Part shown: piece by piece, positions 25,297-32,716 of the stretch
Position numbering within the stretch: position 1 is the stretch's first letter
Layout of the letters: each line of letters starts with the position of its first letter
Source of the DNA: Amycolatopsis sp. GM8
Lineage (GTDB): Bacteria > Actinomycetota > Actinomycetes > Mycobacteriales > Pseudonocardiaceae
Direction: 5' to 3'
Assembly: GCF_021653975.1 (NCBI RefSeq)
Contig: NZ_JAJKFK010000002.1
Location: 124,001-188,000, forward strand
Length of the DNA stretch: 64,000 bases
Program-made: the position numbers and the translations under genes
The notes under the pieces: model-generated
Told to the model about the DNA's origin: nothing
The model's database searches: none
The model's input: the letters and a program-made list of their open reading frames with translations, nothing else

Positions 25297-27608
25297 GCAT
25301 GCCCATCTTCGGTTCGGAGAACTTCTCGAGCCGCCCGATCGATCCGGACGAGCTGCGCCGGTCGCTGCCCTCGAAACTGCGCACGCACACGGTCACCCAG
25401 GACCAGATCGACACGCTCGACCCGCTCACCTACGAGGTCGTGCGCCACCGGCTGTGGTCGGTCACCGACGAGATGGGCGAAGCGCTCAAGCGGATGTCCG
25501 GCTCGCCGATCGTGACCGACGCGAACGACTTCGACTTCGCCATCTCCGACGAGCTGGGTCAGGAGGTGCAGGTCGGGCTCTACAACACCATGCTGGTCGG
25601 CGCGGTCGACCTGGCCATCTACTGGACGCTGCGCAACCGGGCCACGAACCCCGGGATCACCGAGGGGGACATGTTCCTCACCAACGACCCGTGGGTCGGC
25701 GGCGGTCTGCACCAGAACGACGTGATGGTCTACCAGCCGGTCTTCCACAACGGCGAGCTGTTCGCCTGGACCAGCGCGATCTGCCACGAGCCGGACCTCG
25801 GTGGCGTCGGGCTGGGCTCCTTCGCCCCCGCCGCCGAAGACGTGTTCTCCGAGTCCCTGCCCACGCCGCCGGTCAAGGTGGTGCGGGACTTCCAGTTGCA
25901 GGGCGACGTCTCCGACCTGTGGGTGCGGCGATCCCGGGTGCCGATGCTCGTCGCGCTCGACCTGCGCGCCAAGATCGGTGCGAACAACGTCGGCCGGGAA
26001 CGGCTGCACGCGTTGATCGAGCAGTACGGGGCGGACACGGTCAAGGCCGTCATGAAGCGCATGATGTCGGACGCCGAAACGCGGCTGCGCGGCAAGCTCG
26101 CCGATCTGCCGGACGGCAGCTGGAGCGCCACCGGGTACCAGGACCAGTCCCACGAAGGCGACCGTGGCCTACACAAGATCACCGTCACCACCACCAAAAC
26201 CGGCGATCACCTGACGTTCGACTTCACCGGCACCGATCCCCAATCCGGCGTCGTCAACTGCACCTACGCCGGCATGCGTGGGGGTGTCATGCTGGCGCTG
26301 CTGCCGATCCTCGCCGGTGACATCCCGTGGTCCGCGGGCGGACTCATGCGCTGCTTCGACCTGGTGTCCGAGGAAGGCACGCTCAACAACGCGACCTACC
26401 CCGCCGCCGTCGGCCGAGGCCCGATCGGGCCCGCCTGGCTGACCGGCAACCTCGTCGCCGAGTGCCTGTCGCAGATGCTCGACCGCGACCTCGAACTGGG
26501 CAAGAACGTCCAGGCAACCTGTTGCGGCACCTGGGACACCGCGGTGATCGCGGGGCTCGACGAGCGCGGAGAGCAGCCCGTACCGTTTCTCAACATCGTC
26601 ATGGAGCCCATGTCCGGCGGCTACGGCGCGCGGCCGCACGCGGACGGCATCGACACCGGTGGCCTGTTCTGCATCCCGATGGGCCGCATTCCCGATGTCG
26701 AGATGACCGAGTTCCTCTACCCCGTGCTCACCCTGTGGCGGCGTGAGGTCCCGGATTCGGGCGGGCCGGGACGGCACCGTGGCGGTGTCGGGGCGTCGGT
26801 CGCGATCACTCCGCACGGCACCAGCATCCCGATGGGCCTCGTGCTCGCCTCCAACGGCAAGGCGGTCTCGCAGAACGGCGGGCTGTCCGGTGGACACCCC
26901 GGCAACACCGGACTCGACATCGTGGCCCGGCAGAGCCGGATCACGGACCTGCTCTCCGGCGGCCGGCTGCCCAGCGAACTCGCGGAGGTCAGCGACACCT
27001 TGGAGCCGGCACAGAACTACGCGTCGAGCTACCTCGCGCCCGGTGAAGTGTTCGCGATGACCTGGCAGGGCGGCGGAGGCTACGGCGACCCGCTGACCCG
27101 GGACCCGGAGGCGGTCGCCCGGGACCTCCGGGAACAGAAGATCACCGCTGCCGCCGCCCGGACGGTCTACGGCGTCGTCATCGAATCCGGTGTCGTCGAC
27201 GAAACCGCGACCGCCGCCGAACGTGAACAGCAGCGGTCGGCACGCCGGCAACGCTCACGAGTCACCCAGGCGCCCGCGGGCGGAAAGACCGAACTGGCCT
27301 CGGCGAAACGCCTCGACGACAACCTAGTCACGGCGTCGGACGGGGCGCGGACGGTCGTGGTGTGCCGCCACTGCAACGAAACCCTGAGCGGCGATGGCGA
27401 CGAGCTTGCCCTGGCGGTTTACGAAGGCCCGGCGACCGATGCGGGGCCGCAGATCATCGCGACCGCCGCCGACTACGTCGACGCCCCGGTGGTGTTCCGG
27501 CAGTACTGCTGCCCATCGTGCTGGACGGCGCTCTATTCGGCGGTCGTACCGGCCGACCACGTCGACGCGATGAGCACCCTCGTGCCGGCCGCCGCGGGAA
27601 CCGCCTGA
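25293..27608 (+). CDS. Hydantoinase B/carboxylase subunit with C-terminal zinc-knuckle tail
   Basis: A 771-aa partner of the preceding subunit. Residues about 45-600 are the HyuB domain (DPLTYEVVRHRLWSVTDEMG, GDMFLTNDPWVGGGLHQNDV, a late GGGGYGDPL). After a charged linker the last 83 residues carry CRHC (Cys691, Cys694) and CCPSC (Cys739, Cys740, Cys743), a paired zinc-knuckle. A separate small gamma subunit with such a motif exists in acetone and acetophenone carboxylases, so this looks like a beta/gamma-type fusion. That supports a carboxylase rather than a hydantoinase. The ATG at 25293 overlaps the previous stop. Confidence 0.85.
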   Translation: MSMPIFGSENFSSRPIDPDELRRSLPSKLRTHTVTQDQIDTLDPLTYEVVRHRLWSVTDEMGEALKRMSGSPIVTDANDFDFAISDELGQEVQVGLYNTMLVGAVDLAIYWTLRNRATNPGITEGDMFLTNDPWVGGGLHQNDVMVYQPVFHNGELFAWTSAICHEPDLGGVGLGSFAPAAEDVFSESLPTPPVKVVRDFQLQGDVSDLWVRRSRVPMLVALDLRAKIGANNVGRERLHALIEQYGADTVKAVMKRMMSDAETRLRGKLADLPDGSWSATGYQDQSHEGDRGLHKITVTTTKTGDHLTFDFTGTDPQSGVVNCTYAGMRGGVMLALLPILAGDIPWSAGGLMRCFDLVSEEGTLNNATYPAAVGRGPIGPAWLTGNLVAECLSQMLDRDLELGKNVQATCCGTWDTAVIAGLDERGEQPVPFLNIVMEPMSGGYGARPHADGIDTGGLFCIPMGRIPDVEMTEFLYPVLTLWRREVPDSGGPGRHRGGVGASVAITPHGTSIPMGLVLASNGKAVSQNGGLSGGHPGNTGLDIVARQSRITDLLSGGRLPSELAEVSDTLEPAQNYASSYLAPGEVFAMTWQGGGGYGDPLTRDPEAVARDLREQKITAAAARTVYGVVIESGVVDETATAAEREQQRSARRQRSRVTQAPAGGKTELASAKRLDDNLVTASDGARTVVVCRHCNETLSGDGDELALAVYEGPATDAGPQIIATAADYVDAPVVFRQYCCPSCWTALYSAVVPADHVDAMSTLVPAAAGTA

Positions 27609-27618
27609 GACGCCCTGG

Positions 27619-27656
27619 GCGGGCAGTCGTGATCACTGTGCATCGCGGCTGCCCGC
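27619..27656. terminator. Hairpin between convergent genes
   Basis: GCGGGCAG (27619-27626) pairs perfectly with CTGCCCGC (27649-27656) around a 22-base loop. It fills the 52-bp gap between the hyuB stop and the convergent MarR stop, so it could end transcription from both sides. No T-run follows, so confidence is limited. Confidence 0.4.
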
Positions 27657-27660
27657 TCGG

Positions 27661-28146
27661 TCAGCTGCCGTCGCCACCGGAAATGGCGGTGAGGGCGGCG
27701 ATGAAATGGGCCCGCTCTTCCGCGGGGATGTGGGCCAGGACGTGCTCGCGTGCCAGCCGGGAGTGGTGTGGTTTGGCCGTCTCGGCTTTGGTGTTTCCCT
27801 CCTCGGTCAGTACGGCGAGGGCGGCACGCCGGTCGGTGGTGTCCGGTTCGCGCCGGCACCAGCCCCGAGTCGCCAGGCTGTCGACGACCCGGCTGACCCG
27901 GCTACTCGACAGGCCCGTATTGGCGGCCACTTCGCTGATGCGGAGGGTGCGATGTTCCGCCTCCTGCAACGTGTCGAGCACCGCGAACTCGGTCATCGTC
28001 AGCCCGGTGGTCCGCATCATGGCTTCGTCGACGATCCGAGGCAGGCGCAGCACGGCCCGCCCCAGGGAACGCCAGACCAACTGTTCCTCGGCGGTGAGAC
28101 GGTCCGGTGGTGTCGTGACGCCGCCACGCTCCTTCGCGGGGTCCAT
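27661..28146 (-). CDS. MarR-family transcriptional regulator
   Basis: A 161-aa winged-helix regulator: LTMTEFAVLDTLQEAEHRTLRISEVAANTGLSSSRVSRVVDSLATRGWCRREPDTTDRR spans helix 2 to the wing, in segments typical of MarR. The ATG at 28146 is set by GGGAGG four bases upstream. It follows the methyltransferase gene by 50 bp on the same strand and converges on hyuB. It could regulate the ABM/methyltransferase unit upstream or the hyuAB promoter; nothing in the sequence decides. Confidence 0.86.
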   Translation of the reverse strand: MDPAKERGGVTTPPDRLTAEEQLVWRSLGRAVLRLPRIVDEAMMRTTGLTMTEFAVLDTLQEAEHRTLRISEVAANTGLSSSRVSRVVDSLATRGWCRREPDTTDRRAALAVLTEEGNTKAETAKPHHSRLAREHVLAHIPAEERAHFIAALTAISGGDGS

Positions 28147-28196
28147 GCTGCCTCCCTTGTCCGCACTCGCCGCCGAGCCCAAGTATGCCGCACCTA

Positions 28197-28694
28197 TCAG
28201 GCGCTCCGTTCAATGCTGGCCAGCCAGGCCGGGGCATCGTGCAGTTGCCCGGGACTCCGGCCGGACCACAATGATGACGCGAAGGCACTGCGCACATCGC
28301 CTTCGCTGATGGCCAGCCCGGCGACATACCTGGCGCGGGTTTCGGCATCGAAGATGTGGAAAAGCGCGCTGTCGAGCACATTGTCCACGCCATACCCGCG
28401 GTCACTTTCCTGCAGAGCGTCGCCCACCGCGAACCGCACAGCCACGCCGGCGGACAACGCGTTGTCCTGAGCGCGCCGCACCGCGGCAGGAGACACATCG
28501 ATGCCGAGCACGTCATGGCCCCGGCGCGCGAGCATGATCGCGTTGGCGCCGTCACCACAGCCGATGTCGAGCACGCGGCCGGTGAACCAGCCCTCGCCTT
28601 CCGCGGCGATGATCGCGGGCTGCGGCTGCCCGATGACCCATGGCGTGGCACCGGTGAGGTACGCCTTGTCGTAATAGTCGGGCGACAGTGACAT
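28197..28694 (-). CDS. Class I SAM-dependent methyltransferase, shortened
   Basis: A 165-aa protein with the SAM-binding loop VLDIGCGDGANAIMLARRG (about 41-59), acidic GIDVSP after strand 2 and a DSALFHIFD segment after strand 4. Relatives continue from RARYVASL into a conserved LRPGG strand of about 25 residues before the EDEIRAAF-like helix. Here VAGL runs straight into AISEGDVRSAF, so strand 5 appears lost by an in-frame deletion. It may be inactive. The comparison rests on memory of the family. AGGAG lies eight bases before the ATG. Third gene of the ABM operon. Confidence 0.72.
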   Translation of the reverse strand: MSLSPDYYDKAYLTGATPWVIGQPQPAIIAAEGEGWFTGRVLDIGCGDGANAIMLARRGHDVLGIDVSPAAVRRAQDNALSAGVAVRFAVGDALQESDRGYGVDNVLDSALFHIFDAETRARYVAGLAISEGDVRSAFASSLWSGRSPGQLHDAPAWLASIERSA

Positions 28695-28716
28695 CGATGG
28701 TCTCCTGGATTCCGGC

Positions 28717-29022
28717 CTATTGTGCAACACCGCGCTGGATGACCACACTGTTGGTGATGGCCGGCGGACCGGTGAAGATGGTGCCGACGAGATCGGCCAC
28801 CGCTTGTTTGCCCGACAGCCCGGCAATGTGTTCCTGTAAACCGTTTTCGTCGGTGAACGTGTCGAAGATGCCGTAGGTATCGGCGTCTATCTTCACCACG
28901 AAAAAGCTGGTCGTCCCAGATTCCGAATCAATGACCTTCCGGGAGTACGCGAAGAATTTCTCCGCATTCTCCTGTTGGCCGGGCAGCACCTTGATGGTCG
29001 CCCACACAGCAACTTCCGGCAT
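28717..29022 (-). CDS. Antibiotic biosynthesis monooxygenase (ABM) domain protein
   Basis: A 101-aa single-domain ferredoxin-like ABM protein. The typical VWATIKVLPGQQENAEKFFAYS start, SFFVVKIDADTYGIFDTF core and LQEHIAGLSGKQAV helix are all present. Such proteins are small quinone-forming monooxygenases or stress proteins that work as dimers in the cytoplasm without a bound cofactor. ATG overlaps the stop of the upstream double-ABM gene by one base (TGATG), so the two are made together. Confidence 0.85.
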   Translation of the reverse strand: MPEVAVWATIKVLPGQQENAEKFFAYSRKVIDSESGTTSFFVVKIDADTYGIFDTFTDENGLQEHIAGLSGKQAVADLVGTIFTGPPAITNSVVIQRGVAQ

Positions 29023-29759
29023 CACGCCTCCTCCGCGGTGACGACGGCCACGACGTCGAAGAAATGCGGCCGGAATGTCGCCACCCCGGTCCAGTACTCG
29101 CCGCCCTGGTCGAAGCCGGGACGGGTGAACAGATTGTCGAATTCGCCGAAACCGTGCCAGAGCCCGAGATTGATCACCCGCTCGCCGTCGAGGCTGCGAT
29201 GGAAGTTGATCGCCGCCAACCCCGGCGTTCCCATGGAGCCCGGCGCATAGCGGCGGGCGAGTTCGAGCATCGGCTCCTGGTTCGCCGGGTCGACGGTGAA
29301 CACCCCGAAGTGGGCATGCGGAGTGGCCGAGAGCGAAGCCTCGCTCACCACGTCCGGCGCGGTGAAATCCACGACATAAGTGCGGGCGTCGACCCGGTCC
29401 AGGCCGGGCACCGCCGGAGCGAGAGACCATTCTTCAGGCGCCTTGACCGGCGCGGCCTCCTCAGACCTCCACTGGCTGTACAGCACCAATTCGCCACTCT
29501 GGCCGGCCAGGAGCAAGGCGGCGTGAAAACCGGCGGTCGCCTTCAGGTTGTCCTTCAGGTAGGCCGCGGCGCGCTCGATCTGCACCTGGAGAACACGTTC
29601 GCCGGATGACGGGCCCTTGGGCTTGCGGGTGAGGCCGGCCGCGCTCGTCCCCGGCGACCGGTCGCTCCCGGGGATGCTGAACTGCTCGATCGACGTGACA
29701 ACGCCGGTTCCGACCCCGACGCGCAGGGTCGCCCTTTCCTGAGATGTCGTCGCTGACAT
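29022..29759 (-). CDS. Tandem ABM-domain protein
   Basis: A 245-aa cytoplasmic protein with two ABM-like (ferredoxin-fold) halves. The first, near 65-115, contains AAYLKDNLKATAGFHAALLLAGQSGELVLYSQWRS. The second, near 145-240, contains HAHFGVFTVDPANQEPMLELARRY and HRSLDGERVINLGLWHGFGEFDNL. Double-domain ABM proteins accompany redox tailoring of aromatic polyketides and phenolics, but the function here is not known. AGGAGGAG sits just before the ATG at 29759. It overlaps the next ABM gene by one base. Confidence 0.75.
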   Translation of the reverse strand: MSATTSQERATLRVGVGTGVVTSIEQFSIPGSDRSPGTSAAGLTRKPKGPSSGERVLQVQIERAAAYLKDNLKATAGFHAALLLAGQSGELVLYSQWRSEEAAPVKAPEEWSLAPAVPGLDRVDARTYVVDFTAPDVVSEASLSATPHAHFGVFTVDPANQEPMLELARRYAPGSMGTPGLAAINFHRSLDGERVINLGLWHGFGEFDNLFTRPGFDQGGEYWTGVATFRPHFFDVVAVVTAEEA

Positions 29760-29821
29760 GGAACTCCTCCTGGAGCCTTTTCCCGCGAGCCGTTCCCGCG
29801 AGATCTGACTCGAGCCTAGCT

Positions 29822-29992
29822 TTAAGTGCGTGCGCACGCAACTTTATCTCCGAGGTGCACGTAGGCGTAGCGCCACTCGACCGATCCGTCGTGACGCGCC
29901 CCGTGGATGTGGGCGAGCTCGAGGGCCGGTTCGTCCGGACCGATGACTCCCCAGCAACGTTCACAGACCCTGGTTTTCGACGAGTTGCCCAT
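29822..29992 (-). CDS. Small Cys-containing protein (56 aa), possible zinc ribbon
   Basis: This short gene reads MGNSSKTRVCERCWGVIGPDEP and ends HLGDKVACART. A CxxC pair (Cys10, Cys13) and a later Cys near the end suggest a zinc-ribbon-like fold; small actinobacterial proteins with a CxRC start and a late Cys are common, but I cannot name a function. AAGG lies seven bases before the ATG. It reads in the same direction as the ABM operon, 62 bp upstream. Its last codons contain a perfect 14-bp palindrome, TGCGTGCGCACGCA (29827-29840), which could double as an operator. Confidence 0.5.
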   Translation of the reverse strand: MGNSSKTRVCERCWGVIGPDEPALELAHIHGARHDGSVEWRYAYVHLGDKVACART

Positions 29993-30073
29993 ACCAAAAC
30001 CTTATGAACGGCGCCGCGGCAGCGCCGCTGGTCAACCGTCAACGACCGTCGATATCCCGCCTATGCTGACGGG

Positions 30074-31045
30074 ATGCTGAAGCGGGTCGCGGCGCTGGTG
30101 GTCGACCAGCTCTTCGAGTTCGAGTTCGGGATGCTCTGCGAAGTCTTCGGCCGGGACCGGCGTGCCGAAGGTCTGGACCTGATCGACTTCCGGGTGTGCG
30201 GTGTGCACGCGGACCGGCCGGTGTCGACGAACGTGGGCCAGCGCCTGCTGCCCGCGCACGGCCTCGACGCCATCGACGGGGTCGACCTGCTGGCCGTGCC
30301 GGCAACCGGCCTGCGCGAGTTCCCCGAGGCCGCCCTCGCCGCGGTGCGTGCGGCCCATGCGGCCGGGGCCACCGTGCTGACCATCTGCTCGGGGGTGTTC
30401 CTCGCCGGGGCGGCCGGGCTGCTCGACGGGCGCCGGTGCACCGCACACTGGCAGAACATCGACGAGTTGCGGCAACGACATCCGACCGCGCGGGTCGACC
30501 CGGACGTGCTGTTCGTTGACGAAGGGTCGCTGGTGACCAGTGCGGGCACCGCGGCGGGCATCGACGCGTGCCTGCACATCGTGCGCCGCGAACTCGGCGG
30601 TGAAGCCGCGAACACGTTGGCGCGCCTCATGGTCGCCGCACCACAACGCGAAGGCGGTCAGCGGCAGTTCATCAACCGCCCGCTGCCGCGCTGTGCCGAC
30701 GACACACTCGCCCCGTTGCAGCAGTGGATGATCGGTCACCTCACCGAAGACATCCCGGTCGCGACCCTCGCCGCGCGGGTGCATCTCTCGGAGCGCACGT
30801 TCACCCGCCGGTTCGTCGCGGAGACCGGCACGACCCCGCACCGGTGGCTGACTCATCAGCGGGTCGCCCACGCCCAGCGGCTGCTCGAAGAGACGCGGCT
30901 GACCACCCTTGACGTGGCACTCGGCAGCGGCTTCAGCTCGGAAGCCATGTTGCGCCATCACTTCCGGCAATCCCTCGGTCTGTCCCCCAGCGCCTACCGG
31001 CGAGCGTTCCACACCGGCACCGGCCATCATCAAGACCATGGATGA
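30074..31045 (+). CDS. GlxA-type AraC-family regulator with DJ-1/PfpI domain
   Basis: A 323-aa transcriptional activator. The N-terminal amidotransferase-like domain (about 1-190) carries the Cys elbow LTICSGVFLAGAAGLLDGRRCTAHW. The C-terminal AraC domain has two helix-turn-helix units (VATLAARVHLSERTFTRRFVAETG and TTLDVALGSGFSSEAMLRHHFRQSLGLSPSAYRR). It overlaps the next gene by 8 bp. These regulators often govern use of nitrogenous or aromatic compounds; the target is not evident. Confidence 0.9.
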   Translation: MLKRVAALVVDQLFEFEFGMLCEVFGRDRRAEGLDLIDFRVCGVHADRPVSTNVGQRLLPAHGLDAIDGVDLLAVPATGLREFPEAALAAVRAAHAAGATVLTICSGVFLAGAAGLLDGRRCTAHWQNIDELRQRHPTARVDPDVLFVDEGSLVTSAGTAAGIDACLHIVRRELGGEAANTLARLMVAAPQREGGQRQFINRPLPRCADDTLAPLQQWMIGHLTEDIPVATLAARVHLSERTFTRRFVAETGTTPHRWLTHQRVAHAQRLLEETRLTTLDVALGSGFSSEAMLRHHFRQSLGLSPSAYRRAFHTGTGHHQDHG

Positions 31046-31700
31046 CGCCGACGCGCGGCTGCTGGCCGGCACGAACCCGTTCCCCGAGACCATCGACGAG
31101 CGGCTACGGCAGCAGCTCACGTTCCTCATCGAAGTCGACCGGCTCAAGACAATCCTCCGGCAGTCCCCCTTGGCGGCCGTGGACCGGCGGGAGAACGACG
31201 CCGAGCACTCGTGGCATCTGGCCTTGATGGTCACGATCCTGGCCGGGCACGCGGACGAGAAGATCGACGTCGGGCACACCGTCGAACTGGTCCTGGTGCA
31301 CGACCTGGTCGAGATCTACGCCGGCGACACTCCGCTCTACGACGCCGAAATGACCCTCGACCAGGCCGAACGTGAGACGGACGCGGCCGCGGCGCTGTTC
31401 GGGCTCCTGCCGGCCGACCAGGCGAACCGGATCCGGGCGCTGTGGGACGAGTTCGAAGCGCGGCAGACCCCGGAGGCCCGCTTCGCGAAGGCCATGGACC
31501 GGCTCCAGCCGCTGCTGCTGAACTGGATGGCACGCGGCGGGACGTGGCGGACCCCGGGCGTGACCGCCGACGACATCCGGGCCCGCAAGGCCGTGATCGG
31601 GGACGCGTCGGCGTCGTTGTGGGCGGCCGGCCGGGAGCTGATCGACGAGGGCGAACGCCGGGGCTGGGCACGGCCGGGCGCGACCCGGTCAGTGGGATGA
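31038..31700 (+). CDS. HD-domain hydrolase (YfbR-like 5'-nucleotidase family)
   Basis: A 220-aa metal-dependent phosphohydrolase. His in ENDAEHSWHLAL and the His-Asp pair in VLVHDLVEIYAGD are the HD metal ligands; the late FAKAMDRLQPLLLNW supplies another Asp. Proteins of this kind dephosphorylate deoxynucleoside monophosphates. The ATG at 31038 overlaps the end of the regulator gene by 8 bp, so they are co-translated, but a functional link is not obvious. Confidence 0.83.
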   Translation: MDDADARLLAGTNPFPETIDERLRQQLTFLIEVDRLKTILRQSPLAAVDRRENDAEHSWHLALMVTILAGHADEKIDVGHTVELVLVHDLVEIYAGDTPLYDAEMTLDQAERETDAAAALFGLLPADQANRIRALWDEFEARQTPEARFAKAMDRLQPLLLNWMARGGTWRTPGVTADDIRARKAVIGDASASLWAAGRELIDEGERRGWARPGATRSVG

Positions 31701-31772
31701 CGCGGTTGGTCGCGCTCATTGCCCGGCCTAACGTTCCCGGGAAAGACAGATCCTCGGCGAAAGGCGGGTCCC

Positions 31773-32714
31773 GTGCTCGTTCGGTCACTCGGTTACCTCC
31801 GCTGGCGCAGCCCGGACGTCTCGGCCTGGGCGACGTTCGCGACGCAGATCCTGGGCATGATGCACGCCCGGACGGACGCCGGCGGCGGCCTGTACTTCCG
31901 CATGGACGACGAGCCCTACCGGCTGGCGGTCGTGCCGGGCGCCGAGCCCGGGATCGACGCGCTCGGTTTCCAGGTCAGTGACTCCGCGAAGCTCGACGAG
32001 ATCACCGTCATGCTCGACCGCGTCGGCATCGCGTGGTCCGGTGGCACCGAGGCCGAGTGCGCGGACCGGCGGGTCGGCGAGCTGGTCCGCTGCGATGACC
32101 CGGCCGGCGTGCCGATCGAGTTCTACTGCGCGCCGATCACCGACCACACGCGGCTGGTGACGCCGTACGTCGACGGGTTCATCGCCGGCGCGCTGGGGTT
32201 CGGGCACGTCGTGCTCACCACCACCGACATGGCCGCCTCGGCCGGGTTCTACCGCGACGTCCTCGGCTTCCAGCTGCGCAACACCGCGACGCTGCCCAGC
32301 CCCAATGGCGCGCCGTCGCGCACGGTGCAGTTCTACGGGTGCAACCCGCGCCACCACAGTGTCGCACTGGTCGAATTCAAGGATCCGGGCATCCTGCGGC
32401 ATTTCATGGTGGAGATGACGACGCTCGACGACGTCGGCGCCGCCATCGACCGCTGCCAGGACAACGGTGTGACGATCCGTGAAACCCTCGGCCGCCATAC
32501 GAACGACCTCATGGCGTCGTTCTACGTGGCGGCCCCGGACGGCACGAACGTCGAGATCGGTTTCGGCGCCCAGCAGGTCGATTCGAGCACCTGGGCCGTG
32601 CATGAGATCACCGCGCCGAGCCTGTGGGGGCACCGGCCGGTTCCCGCGCCGCCGCCCGTCCCGGAGGTCGCCGCCGAGCCGCACCGCGACCCGGCTACCG
32701 CGGTCCGGAGCTGA
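31773..32714 (+). CDS. Type I extradiol (ring-cleavage) dioxygenase, HsaC/BphC-like
   Basis: A two-module VOC dioxygenase of 313 aa. The N-terminal module is structural (SLGYLRWRSPDVSAWATFATQILGM). The C-terminal module has the Fe(II) ligands His in FGHVVLTTTDMAASAGFYRDVLGF, His in PRHHSVALVEF and Glu in TNVEIGF. It cleaves a catechol-type ring next to the hydroxyls. The GTG at 31773 has AAGGCGGG upstream. It is followed after two bases by a KstD-like flavoprotein, a pairing that points to steroid or bicyclic aromatic breakdown. Confidence 0.88.
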   Translation: MLVRSLGYLRWRSPDVSAWATFATQILGMMHARTDAGGGLYFRMDDEPYRLAVVPGAEPGIDALGFQVSDSAKLDEITVMLDRVGIAWSGGTEAECADRRVGELVRCDDPAGVPIEFYCAPITDHTRLVTPYVDGFIAGALGFGHVVLTTTDMAASAGFYRDVLGFQLRNTATLPSPNGAPSRTVQFYGCNPRHHSVALVEFKDPGILRHFMVEMTTLDDVGAAIDRCQDNGVTIRETLGRHTNDLMASFYVAAPDGTNVEIGFGAQQVDSSTWAVHEITAPSLWGHRPVPAPPPVPEVAAEPHRDPATAVRS

Positions 32715-32716
32715 CC

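Noticed and set aside
29827-29840. TGCGTGCGCACGCA as a definite operator
   Set aside because: It lies inside a plausible coding frame and alternating purine-pyrimidine palindromes occur by chance in such GC-rich DNA; kept only as a possibility.
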